This document shows positions 24,483-32,300 of a stretch of 32,356 nucleotides of DNA, piece by piece; positions within the stretch are counted from its first letter, which is position 1; each line of letters begins with the position of its first letter. This DNA comes from Akkermansia muciniphila (GTDB lineage Bacteria; Verrucomicrobiota; Verrucomicrobiia; Chthoniobacterales; Chthoniobacteraceae). The stretch lies in the NCBI GenBank assembly GCA_945883955.1, contig CAMCYN010000014.1, positions 1-32,356 on the forward strand, given 5' to 3'. The position numbers and the translations under genes are program-made. The notes under the pieces are model-generated. The model ran no database searches. It was not told where the DNA came from and was given only the letters and a program-made list of their open reading frames with translations.

Positions 24483-25256
24483 TTACTCTTTGGAATCTGG
24501 GACGTGGTCCTCTTCTTCTCCCTCTTGGGATTCCTCATCGGTTAGACCGAAGAGGGAAGTCACGGGCATGCGCGACTTGTGGAGTTTGCCCTGCCGCTCT
24601 ATTTCGGCCTGACATTCTACAGTGTAACGAGCGAAGGGCATCGCTTCTAATCGAATCTGCATAATCTCTTTCCCGCTCATCTCACAGATACCGTAGGTAC
24701 CTAGTTGGATACGATTGAGAGCTTGCTCGATTTCATAAAGTGCATCCTGTTCCTGGCTCAGGAGTGATAAAGCAAAATCGCGATCGTAAGCATCGCTACC
24801 GGCGTCAGCTTGGTGCATTCCAAATGCACTCGCTTCGCTTCCCTCGGCTCGGGAACGAAGGGTGTCTTTCGCGACGCCATTCATCGAGTCTACGATAGAA
24901 TCGTACAATTCCAGAATCTTTTCCCGCTGCATTGCGAGCCAAGGAGTCATCACTCCGGGCTTCCCCTTAATTTCGGGAGTTTGCTCCGGGATCAGCTCCG
25001 GTCGGGGAATCACCTTTTTCGGTCCGGATTTTTCAACAACGGGCGGCGTAACAACCGAAGGTGTCTTGCTGGCAGGCTTTTTGTTGGACGCCAGAGGGGC
25101 CGTTTTACTCGGTGAATCTGAAAGATCGGCTACCTTCGGTTCGGCTGAAGAACTTCCAGCCTTTTTAGTAGGCACAGAGCCGGTAGCTCCCAACGTTTTA
25201 GGCGCGGTTGCTGCTGGCGCCTTGGCTGCAGTTTTTTCTAGTTTGGACTTAGGCAT
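24483..25256 (-). CDS. TraR/DksA-family protein with long basic N-terminus and degenerate zinc finger
   Basis: The 257-residue product has two parts. Residues 1-105 are a disordered Lys/Ala/Pro/Ser-rich tail (AAKAPAATAPKT, SKTPSVVTPP) resembling bacterial histone-H1-like tails. Residues 106-240 match the DksA core: a coiled-coil hairpin (REKILELYDSIVDSMNG ... SDAYDRDFALSLLSQEQDALYEIEQALNRI) followed by the finger GTYGICEMSGKEI, then LEAMPFARYTVECQAEIE. Only C191 and C215 remain of the four zinc cysteines; S194 and E218 stand at the other positions. The C-terminus is acidic (EESQEGEEED). DksA-like proteins act in the RNA polymerase secondary channel, and a role in ribosomal gene control fits the rpmG-rpsR neighbours, but this is inferred. 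Confidence 0.85.
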   Translation of the reverse strand: MPKSKLEKTAAKAPAATAPKTLGATGSVPTKKAGSSSAEPKVADLSDSPSKTAPLASNKKPASKTPSVVTPPVVEKSGPKKVIPRPELIPEQTPEIKGKPGVMTPWLAMQREKILELYDSIVDSMNGVAKDTLRSRAEGSEASAFGMHQADAGSDAYDRDFALSLLSQEQDALYEIEQALNRIQLGTYGICEMSGKEIMQIRLEAMPFARYTVECQAEIERQGKLHKSRMPVTSLFGLTDEESQEGEEEDHVPDSKE

Positions 25257-25495
25257 AATAGGAGATCTCGATACACCTCGGTCGATGAATCTGAGAAAAA
25301 GAGGGATTGGACATAATCGTTTGCGCGTTGCGCTGCAAGGGTAAACCGCAAGCTTGCACTCCTATCTTCGCTTCCCATCCTTCCGGAGGTGGTCTCATCC
25401 TCCGCTTCCGGGTGCCTCCCCTATCTTTGCGAAGCCCATACGTGTCTTGCTCTCCTAAAAGTCTTAGCTTTTCCTTCTCCGTCCATCCCTCCTGT

Positions 25496-26179
25496 ATGCT
25501 CGTAGACGTTCAAAATCTCCACAAATCCCTTCTCTCCCCCCTCGGCGGACCTTCTGTGGATATTCTTCGCGGTCTCGATTTTACTCTTGAAGAAGCTGCC
25601 ACGGTAGCTGTCCTCGGACCTTCGGGGTCGGGTAAAAGTACGTTTTTGAACATTTTAGGCGCTCTGGATCATTCCGATTCAGGCTTGGTCCGGGTGGCGG
25701 GTTTAGATCTGAGTCAGCTTAAAAACCGGGCGCTTTCAGAGTATAGGAACCAAACGGTTGGGTTTGTTTTTCAGATGCACCATCTTTTGCCACAATGCTC
25801 TGTGCTGGAAAATGTGCTCGCTCCTTCTTTGGTGACGCGAGGCCGAGACCGTTCGCAGATCGAGGCTCGGGCGCGGGAACTTTTGGACTCCCTGGGATTA
25901 GCGCACCGGCTGGCACATCGTCCTGGAGAGTTGTCAGGTGGTGAGAGGCAGCGAGTGGCGGTTGCTCGTGCCATGGTGTTAAGCCCGAAGCTGCTTCTCG
26001 CAGACGAACCCACTGGAGCGCTCGATCGGGCTGCGGCCGCCAATCTCGGAGAAATTCTGTTACAAATGAATCGCAAATATCAGGTTGCCCTTCTCGTTGT
26101 AACCCATTCGCGGGAGCTGGCGTCCCAGATGCAGCGGGTACTGGAGCTCAAAGATGGAAAACTGCTTCAGGCTTCATGA
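25496..26179 (+). CDS. ABC transporter ATPase, LolD/MacB-like
   Basis: The 227-residue product is the nucleotide-binding subunit of a type VII (MacB/LolCDE/FtsE) ABC system. It shows Walker A GPSGSGKS (41-48), Q-loop FVFQMHHLLP (91-100), signature LSGGERQRVAVARA (146-159), Walker B LLLADEPTGALD (166-177) and switch His H204 in VVTHS. The LDFTLEEAATVAVLGPSGSGKST stretch and the size match LolD. I took the ATG at 25496; in-frame codons further upstream to 25307 look like translated leader. Its last bases overlap the permease start (ATGA), so the two are one unit. The 239-nt gap to the divergent DksA-like gene must hold both promoters, but I could not assign a convincing -10/-35 pair. Confidence 0.92.
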   Translation: MLVDVQNLHKSLLSPLGGPSVDILRGLDFTLEEAATVAVLGPSGSGKSTFLNILGALDHSDSGLVRVAGLDLSQLKNRALSEYRNQTVGFVFQMHHLLPQCSVLENVLAPSLVTRGRDRSQIEARARELLDSLGLAHRLAHRPGELSGGERQRVAVARAMVLSPKLLLADEPTGALDRAAAANLGEILLQMNRKYQVALLVVTHSRELASQMQRVLELKDGKLLQAS

Positions 26180-29100
26180 GTTTTTTACAGCTAGTTTTCT
26201 TGGGGTTACGCTTTCATTGGCGCGCCCATTTTGGCGCCTTCGTGGGGTCTGTCCTTTGCACCACGGTTCTAGCCGGCTCTTTTTTGGTTGCGGACTCCCT
26301 TCGAGGAACTTTGCGCGATCAGGCTACCGCGAGAGTCGGGCACGTTCAGTCAGCCCTTTCTGCGGGGGAAAAGCTTTTCAGAAGCACACTGGCTTCTGAG
26401 GTCGCCCGGGATGCCGCCCCGGCGCTGTTACTGCGGGGCTGCGTCTCTAAAGCGGATGGAACTGCCCGGCTTAACCAAGTCCAAGTACTCGGTGTGGACG
26501 GGCGCTTCTGGGAGTTGGCGTTGGCCGCCGATCGTCGCGAGTTACAATCTGGTGATGCTGTTGTGAACAAGGCTCTTGCGGAGCGTCTTGGAGTTCAACT
26601 TGGCGAAAGTCTTGTGCTCCGCGTAGAAAAGCCTTCCCCATTTTCGAGGGATGCCCCTCTTTCGGGCGAGGAGGACGCGATCGAATCAATTCGTATCCGC
26701 GTGGTGGCTTTCGCTGACGATGCCCATTTTGGCCGCTTCTCGATGCATGCCAACCAAGTGCCGTCGGCCTCAGTTTTTCTACCCTTGGAAACCCTTCAAC
26801 AGCGCTTGGATGTTCCAAAAAAGGCGAATCTTCTGCTGAGCTCGTCTCTGGATGCGGAATCACTTCAAAAGCGGGTTACACAAAAATGGACTTTAGAAGA
26901 CGCCGGGTTGCAACTTCGGAGTCTTCCGGAGGCCGCAGGGCAGGAACTGAGAAGTTCCAATGTATTTCTCGAGCCCGTGTTATTAAACAAGTTTCCTCCC
27001 GGAAACAAATCATTGACCTATTTTGTCAATGCCGTTCGCAGCGGTAGCCATTCTACTCCCTACTCCATGGTTTCGGCCGTGACGCCGGGAAGTCTCCCTT
27101 TTTTCCCTGACGATATTTCTGAAAACGAAACTGTTATATCAGAGTGGCTTGCGGCGGATTTGGATGTTAAAGTAGGAGCGTCCGTGGAGCTGAGTTATTT
27201 TGTGATGGGAGAGCGTCGCACGCTTGAGGAGCGTTCCCGATCTTTTCGAATTAAGGATATTATACCAAATGGACGCCCTGGCTGGGATAGCTCTTGGATG
27301 CCGGACTTTCCCGGGTTAGCCGACGTTGGCAATTGTCGCGATTGGAAACCTGGATTTGCGCTCTCTTTAGACCGTATTCGAGATAATGACGAAGCGTATT
27401 GGAAGCAGTTTCGTGGGACTCCAAAAGCGTTCATATCACTAAAGGCCGGCCAGGAAATGTGGGCTAACCGATGGGGCTCGTTGACCGCTGTTCGCTACCC
27501 AAACGGCGACCTAGCTCCCCACACGTTGCTGAGCGCCATTTCTCCCACAGAGGCCGGGTTTCAATTTATTCCAATGCGACAGCTTGCGCTTGCCGCCACT
27601 TCGACTCCGGTAGATTTTGCAGGATTATTTGGCGGATTTAGTTTTTTCCTGATTATTGCCGCGTTGGCCTTGGTGGGGTTGCTGTTTGGTTTGATGGTGG
27701 AAAAGAGAGGAACGGAGGCGGGAACTTTATTGGCGGTCGGTTGGTCTACTGAGCAAGTACGCTCCCTTTTTCTGAGTGAGGGAGTAGCGGGGGTGGTTTT
27801 GGGGGCATTGCTGGGAAGTGGGGGCGGTCTATTGTACACTCAGGCGATTTTATTCGGACTCAGGCGCGTTTGGAGTGGAGCTACTTCGGGAGTTGAAATC
27901 TCTTTTCATGCGACGTTTTCCTCTTTGTTGATTGCAGTATGCGGAAGCGTGTTGGCTGCCATTTTTGCTATGGTTTGGGTGTGCCATCGGTCGTGGCGAC
28001 GCCCCGCTAGAGTACTTTTGGCCGGCGAAACTTTGGAGTCTGGGACCGGGCCGTCGGGGGCTTCTGGTTTTGGGCGGAGCAGTAAATGGATTGTTTGTGT
28101 GTCGGGCTTTGGGGGTCTTTTCCTGAGCGGATGGGCTATTTGGAAAGGTGAATCCGGGCCTGAATGGTTCTTTGGCGGGGGAGCTCTCTGTTTGATTGGC
28201 TCTCTAGTCACTGCGCGGTGGTTGCTGTCACGTCTAGCTGGAGGAAAAATTTCTGCAGTGCGCCATATGGCTTGGCGGAATATTGGTCGGCGGTCCGCGC
28301 GCGCCATGGTGACGATGGGAGTGCTGGCTAGTGGTGCGTTTTTAGTTTTATCGGTAGAGGTTTTCCGGAAGACAACCTCTCCAAGCGAACTCCACCGAAA
28401 CTCTGGCACTGGTGGCTTTGCCTTGATTGGTCAATTGAGTGCTCCCGTGTACGAAGATCTGAATCTGCCGGCAGTACGCGATGCCTTTGGGCTGCCAAAG
28501 GGGCCTGACGTCAAAGCCTTGATGGTTCGTGAAAAAGAGGGCGATGAGGCTAGCTGCCTTAATTTAAACCGTGCTGTGAAACCCCGAATTCTTGGGGTTC
28601 CTTCCACCGATCTGGAGCGGCTCGGCGCCTTTCGTTTTACCACCAAGTCGGCTAAATGGTCGGTCTTGCAGGCACCCGACAACCAGTGGATTCCCGCTGT
28701 AGCGGATGAGGCTACAATCCGTTGGGCCCTCCAGAAGAGCTTGGGCGATGAGATTCTTGTACACGAAGGATCTGGCGGCGTTGTACGGCTCAAGTTAGTC
28801 GCCGCTTTGAGCGGATCAATTTTGCAGGGGGCTCTCTTGATCGACGACTCTGCATTCCAACGAGCGTTTCCCAACCTCGGTGGCTACCGAACTCTGTTGC
28901 TGGATGTTCCGGCTGGCGAGACGGACGAGACCCGCGCGGCATGGAGTCGAGCGCTTTCGGATCGCGGATTGGAGCTCATCTCTACATCCAGCCGGTTGGC
29001 GGATTTAAATGCCGTTGCCAATACCTACCTCTCCATCTTTCAAGTGTTAGGCGGGCTGGGAGTCCTTCTTGGTGCCTTGGGTGGCGCCGTCGTGGCCGCG

Positions 29101-29403
29101 CGGAACGTCATAGATCGACGCATGGAGCTTGCTATCCTATTGGCGACGGGATGGCGCATACAACAGATCCGGCGTTTGTTGAAATGGGAGCATTTTGTCT
29201 TAATTGCTCTCGGCACGGTAATCGGCGGCGGCTGTGTGTGGCTTGTAACAGGTCCCGTACAATACATTCGTGGTGAAGCTATGAACGGGCGTCCCTTACT
29301 ATTTGCATTGGGGTGTCTCTTTAGCCTTTCGGTGGGCGCTGTATGGATCGCGTTGAATATGGCGATGCCACGTCGTGTTATTGATACCCTCCGGGCGGAT
29401 TAG
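26176..29403 (+). CDS. very large FtsX/MacB-type ABC permease
   Basis: The 1075-residue product starts with one helix (FGAFVGSVLCTTVLAGSFLVADSL, about 20-43). A large extracytoplasmic MacB_PCD-like domain of about 430 residues follows, then a first FtsX core (about 480-625: FAGLFGGFSFFLIIAALALVGLLFGLMVEKRGTEAGTLLAVGW, LFLSEGVAGVVLGALLG). A second half opens with RHMAWRNIGRRSARAMVTMGVLASG (about 695-720), has another extracytoplasmic domain, and ends in a second FtsX core (about 955-1070: LGGLGVLLGALGGAVVAARNVIDRRMELAILLATGW). Two FtsX modules in one chain suggest a permease that supplies both halves, which explains why only one permease gene follows the ATPase. Lipoprotein or lipid handling is the usual role of this class; the substrate is not visible. 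Confidence 0.9.
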   Translation: MSFLQLVFLGLRFHWRAHFGAFVGSVLCTTVLAGSFLVADSLRGTLRDQATARVGHVQSALSAGEKLFRSTLASEVARDAAPALLLRGCVSKADGTARLNQVQVLGVDGRFWELALAADRRELQSGDAVVNKALAERLGVQLGESLVLRVEKPSPFSRDAPLSGEEDAIESIRIRVVAFADDAHFGRFSMHANQVPSASVFLPLETLQQRLDVPKKANLLLSSSLDAESLQKRVTQKWTLEDAGLQLRSLPEAAGQELRSSNVFLEPVLLNKFPPGNKSLTYFVNAVRSGSHSTPYSMVSAVTPGSLPFFPDDISENETVISEWLAADLDVKVGASVELSYFVMGERRTLEERSRSFRIKDIIPNGRPGWDSSWMPDFPGLADVGNCRDWKPGFALSLDRIRDNDEAYWKQFRGTPKAFISLKAGQEMWANRWGSLTAVRYPNGDLAPHTLLSAISPTEAGFQFIPMRQLALAATSTPVDFAGLFGGFSFFLIIAALALVGLLFGLMVEKRGTEAGTLLAVGWSTEQVRSLFLSEGVAGVVLGALLGSGGGLLYTQAILFGLRRVWSGATSGVEISFHATFSSLLIAVCGSVLAAIFAMVWVCHRSWRRPARVLLAGETLESGTGPSGASGFGRSSKWIVCVSGFGGLFLSGWAIWKGESGPEWFFGGGALCLIGSLVTARWLLSRLAGGKISAVRHMAWRNIGRRSARAMVTMGVLASGAFLVLSVEVFRKTTSPSELHRNSGTGGFALIGQLSAPVYEDLNLPAVRDAFGLPKGPDVKALMVREKEGDEASCLNLNRAVKPRILGVPSTDLERLGAFRFTTKSAKWSVLQAPDNQWIPAVADEATIRWALQKSLGDEILVHEGSGGVVRLKLVAALSGSILQGALLIDDSAFQRAFPNLGGYRTLLLDVPAGETDETRAAWSRALSDRGLELISTSSRLADLNAVANTYLSIFQVLGGLGVLLGALGGAVVAARNVIDRRMELAILLATGWRIQQIRRLLKWEHFVLIALGTVIGGGCVWLVTGPVQYIRGEAMNGRPLLFALGCLFSLSVGAVWIALNMAMPRRVIDTLRAD

Positions 29404-29498
29404 CCGATTATACGCGCTTGCCCTCTTTCAGCGTAATTAAACCGCGCGTGAGGTCATTGATTTAAAAACGTGCCGTTCATCTGAAGTGCTACTGCCTA

Positions 29499-30866
29499 CT
29501 AGATTCCGTTAAGCACGCCCGTTGAATCTCCAAAGCGCTCGGCCTTTACGCCCATGTTTCTAAGTAGGCTCAGGTGGAGATTACTCATCGGGGTGGCCTG
29601 CGTAAGACTCGTATGACTTCCGGGATTTAGTAACCCTGCCCCGTGTCCCGCTAATATGACGGGTAATTTATCGTGTGCATGACGGTTTCCATCCGAGAGA
29701 CCGCTGCAGTAAACGATCATTGAATTGTCCAATAGGGATTTTCCATTCGACTCCTTGGTATCCTTGAGACGTTTCAGGAGGTATGCAAGTTGTTGTGTGT
29801 AAAATAAATCTATCTTTGTTAGTTTTGCAATTTTGGCTGCATCCTCCTGATGATGAGACAGATCGTGGTGTCCCTCCGGCACTCCAATCTGGTGGAAGCT
29901 GCGGTTGCTACCGTCATGCGCCATTAGAAAGGTGGACACCCGGGTGGAGTCGGTCTGAAAAGCCAAGACAAGCATATCCATCATAAGTCGGATGTGTGCT
30001 TGGTAATCTTGCGGCGTCCCATCTGGAACTGCGGCCTCTACTTTGGGTAGGGGGCCGAACTCTTCCATGTGTCGCAGACGTTGTTCGACCTCTCGGACCC
30101 CAGTGAGATATTCGTCGAGTTTATGACGGTCGTTTTTGCCGAGATGTCCTTGGAGTTGCTTTGCGTCTTCGCGGACAAAATCCAGCAAGGATCGCGCTCG
30201 AATCTGTGCCGCGGCGGCTTGCGCTGAACGATCAGTTTCCCGTGCGCCCGTTCCGAAAAGCCTTTCAAAAACGAGTCTTGGATTTGATTCGGGCGCGACG
30301 GGTTGCGTATCTGATCGCCAGGCCAGATTAAATTGGTAGGCACAGGAATAGCCCGAGTCACAAGCTCCTGATTTTCGGACACCATCGCAGGAGAGTTCCA
30401 GCGACGCAAATCGCGTACGCTTTCCAAGCTCGCTGGCGGCAACTTGATCCACTGAGACGCCCAAGCGAATATCGCTTCCCGCTGTCTTTTTGGGGCGCGC
30501 GCCCGTTAATATAGTAGCCGCCGCACGGGCGTGATCTCCACCGCCGTCTCCTCCTGCTCTTCCATTTTGATGTTCCAGTCCACTAATGATCTGAATGTCA
30601 CTTCGGAATTCCGAAAGAGGTGCCATTGTCTCGTTTAATTGAAAATTTGATCCGGTTCCTATGGGATTCCAACGATCGCTAATCACACCGTTAGGGACGT
30701 AGACAAAAGCCATCCTCGAGGGAGCCCCAGCGGCCGGACTGGCTAGTTGCGGGACACTGGCGCCGCAGGTCTTGCTACCGAGAAAAGACTCCAACGCAGG
30801 AAGTGCCAGAGCGACTCCAAGGCCGCGCAAAAAGTGACGCCGATCCAGTTGTCGTGAGGTGTTCAT
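29499..30866 (-). CDS. Tat-exported DUF1552 protein
   Basis: The 455-residue protein starts MNTSRQLDRRHFLRGLGVALALPALESF, a twin-arginine signal (RRHFLRG) followed by a hydrophobic core. The mature part matches the DUF1552 family, with RMAFVYVPNGVISDRWNP, DIQIISGLEHQNG, GGGDHARAAATILTGARP, SVDQVAASELG, SLELSCDGV, HDGSNRSFHQIGVPEGHHDLSHH and MIVYCSGLSDGNRHAHDKLPVILAGHG. The family is abundant in planctomycetes and verrucomicrobia and is normally encoded next to a DUF1592/DUF1588-type cytochrome-like protein. No such partner is visible here. The function of DUF1552 is not established; the fold resembles sulfatase/alkaline-phosphatase-like proteins of the DUF1501 class. A TATAAT lies 5 bases upstream of the ATG, without a matching -35. 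Confidence 0.9.
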   Translation of the reverse strand: MNTSRQLDRRHFLRGLGVALALPALESFLGSKTCGASVPQLASPAAGAPSRMAFVYVPNGVISDRWNPIGTGSNFQLNETMAPLSEFRSDIQIISGLEHQNGRAGGDGGGDHARAAATILTGARPKKTAGSDIRLGVSVDQVAASELGKRTRFASLELSCDGVRKSGACDSGYSCAYQFNLAWRSDTQPVAPESNPRLVFERLFGTGARETDRSAQAAAAQIRARSLLDFVREDAKQLQGHLGKNDRHKLDEYLTGVREVEQRLRHMEEFGPLPKVEAAVPDGTPQDYQAHIRLMMDMLVLAFQTDSTRVSTFLMAHDGSNRSFHQIGVPEGHHDLSHHQEDAAKIAKLTKIDLFYTQQLAYLLKRLKDTKESNGKSLLDNSMIVYCSGLSDGNRHAHDKLPVILAGHGAGLLNPGSHTSLTQATPMSNLHLSLLRNMGVKAERFGDSTGVLNGI

Positions 30867-30996
30867 AGGTATTATAACGGTTACATCGGGTGGCGGGTTT
30901 TCTTAGAGAGTCTTCCTTTTACTCGCTCCTAAAAACGCCCTTTACGCGACTGCCCGCTCCATTGCGAAGAAAACGAAGAACCCGAATCAAGCAAAG

Positions 30997-31305
30997 GTGC
31001 ACAAATCCAAGCGCCGAGGTAGAGGCGGCGCGGTCTGTCCGAACACACGCCGCAAAATGAGCGGCTTCGAGCCGGACTACGTATTTTGCGGGCACGACCA
31101 TTCTGGTCCTTATCAGGAGGGAGGTTCGTTTTTTGAAAGACTCGGAAATTCAGCCTGCTTTAACGGAGGCCAAGTTTTGCCTTCAAAGGAGAGGCGTCCA
31201 AACCATGTGGCGCTCGATTTGGAAGGCGGTGTGGCTACCTGGGGATTCTTTGATCGCACTCAGAAAGTTTGGAAATCCGTGACTCGTGGGATTCGCGAAC
31301 CATGA
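30997..31305 (+). pseudogene. C-terminal remnant of a calcineurin-like metallophosphoesterase
   Basis: A 102-codon frame (first usable start GTG at 30997) contains EPDYVFCGHDHSGPYQEGGSF, then RLGNSACFNGGQ, PNHVALDLEGGVATWGFFD. 'D-Y-V-x-x-G-H-x-H' followed by 'G-G-S-x ... G ... N-x-G-x' is the C-terminal metal-site block of YfcE-like and related calcineurin-type phosphoesterases. The N-terminal blocks of the family (DxH, GDxxD, GNH) are absent, and the 25 residues before the motif (HKSKRRGRGGAVCPNTRRK) do not resemble one. The piece is therefore probably the tail of a gene that lost its 5' two-thirds. A short real protein cannot be excluded. It lies divergently 130 nt from the DUF1552 gene. 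Confidence 0.65.
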
Positions 31306-31449
31306 CATTGAGGGTCGTGTAAGTCCTGAGACATGCGCCAGCTCAGACCAGAACGCGCCGGGTCCGGCCGAATCTTCGGCTCCGCTCAAGTTGGCGGAAG
31401 AGGCCCAAGGTTACTTTACCATCCTCCAGAGGGGTTTTTCTAAACCTGC

Positions 31450-32016
31450 TCAATCGTTGCCTTCCAAGGCAGCTTGCCACTCTGGTTCTACTCGATGTTC
31501 CCGGATAAGGATCAGGAGTTCTTGTTTATCCCATTCAGGACCAAGAATATTGATCATACGGTGAATGTCTCGTAGGTGTTTGGTGGATTTGCCTTCCCGA
31601 TAGAACTGAAGTTTCCGCAAAATGACGTACTCGGGAGGGGCAAAGGAAATTTGGTCGCCCTCGATTTCAGCAAGGTGTCGGCGGGCGAGCCCCCAAGAGT
31701 GGAGGGAGTCAGCGCCAGCGAGATAAATGTCAGCCTTGAAGCCTGATTCGTGGTGAATGAGGTTAAAGTGGCCTCTTTGCCCTCGAGCTTGTTCGATCTG
31801 AATGGTTTCTCGAGGTGGACAGTAGAACTCGGTTTGAGGAAATGCGGTTTCAATCCGGAGCGAATCTTCTGGGCGGAGGAAGACGACGATATCGACATCG
31901 TTTGTCATGCGGGGTTCTCCGTAATAGATCGCAGCAACGCTACCGGTGACCATATACCGAAGATTCAGCTCGTTGAGCTTTCGGGTAAAAATCAGAAAGG
32001 GCTCAAGAGGAGGCAT
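31450..32016 (-). CDS. nucleotidyltransferase-fold protein, toxin-like (AbiEii/MNT-type)
   Basis: The 188-residue product has the minimal nucleotidyltransferase signature: a helix LIFTRKLNELNLRYMVTGSVAAIYYGEPRMTNDVDIVVFL (about 8-46) with the GS motif and the DxD pair (DVDI), then FKADIYLAGADS, which can supply the third acidic residue (about 110), and EYVILRKLQFYREGKSTKHLRDIHRMI, a helix common to the AbiEii/DUF6036-like class. I took the ATG at 32014-32016 because the family starts just before this helix; the longer frame to 32172 overlaps the neighbouring 65-aa gene. Members of this class act as toxins of toxin-antitoxin or phage-defence pairs, or as uncharacterised enzymes. The upstream small gene overlaps it by 14 nt. 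Confidence 0.82.
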   Translation of the reverse strand: MPPLEPFLIFTRKLNELNLRYMVTGSVAAIYYGEPRMTNDVDIVVFLRPEDSLRIETAFPQTEFYCPPRETIQIEQARGQRGHFNLIHHESGFKADIYLAGADSLHSWGLARRHLAEIEGDQISFAPPEYVILRKLQFYREGKSTKHLRDIHRMINILGPEWDKQELLILIREHRVEPEWQAALEGND

Positions 32017-32200
32017 GCAGGAAGATTTCTTTAACGCGTTGTTGCACTTGAGTGTCACTCCAGTCCGGATGCAATTCACGGAGGCGTGCGGCTTTGAGTT
32101 TCCGAGCGGACCAGTATAGGCCAAAGGCGGTGCGGAGCCTTTGAGTGCCTGTCGTGTGGCGCAAAGCGGCAAGATACTCGGGCGTGAGCGTGGAAGCCAT
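32003..32200 (-). CDS. small partner protein of the nucleotidyltransferase, possible antitoxin
   Basis: A 65-residue, basic and helical product, MASTLTPEYLAALRHTTG ... FGLYWSARKLKAARLRELHPDWSDTQVQQRVKEIFLHASS, lies directly upstream of the nucleotidyltransferase gene and overlaps it by 14 nt. From memory, small proteins with 'LR...A..LYW.AR..KAA.LR..HPDWS..QV...V.EIFL' recur next to nucleotidyltransferase-fold genes in planctomycetes, cyanobacteria and verrucomicrobia. No DNA-binding ribbon is obvious, so it may be a protein-binding antitoxin or a cofactor. The function is not demonstrated; the pairing is the main evidence. Confidence 0.75.
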   Translation of the reverse strand: MASTLTPEYLAALRHTTGTQRLRTAFGLYWSARKLKAARLRELHPDWSDTQVQQRVKEIFLHASS

Positions 32201-32300
32201 GCTTCAGACTAGTCTCAAGCATCTGCATTCACAAGGCGGTCTGGCATAGGAACAGTCCCGCAGCCATGCCTCTCCATCCGATTCCATTTGTGGGAGTCGC

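Noticed and set aside
29404-29498. ACGCGC/GCGCGT arms between the convergent permease and DUF1552 genes
   Set aside because: The arms are 6 bp and the loop is about 30 nt with no T-run, too weak for a terminator.
30871-30876. TATAAT as a -10 box before the DUF1552 gene
   Set aside because: It is only 5 bases from the ATG, and I find no -35 at suitable spacing; it could only serve a leaderless transcript.
31286-31564. 92-codon plus-strand frame between the phosphoesterase remnant and the nucleotidyltransferase
   Set aside because: It runs antisense into the nucleotidyltransferase gene and shows no family pattern.
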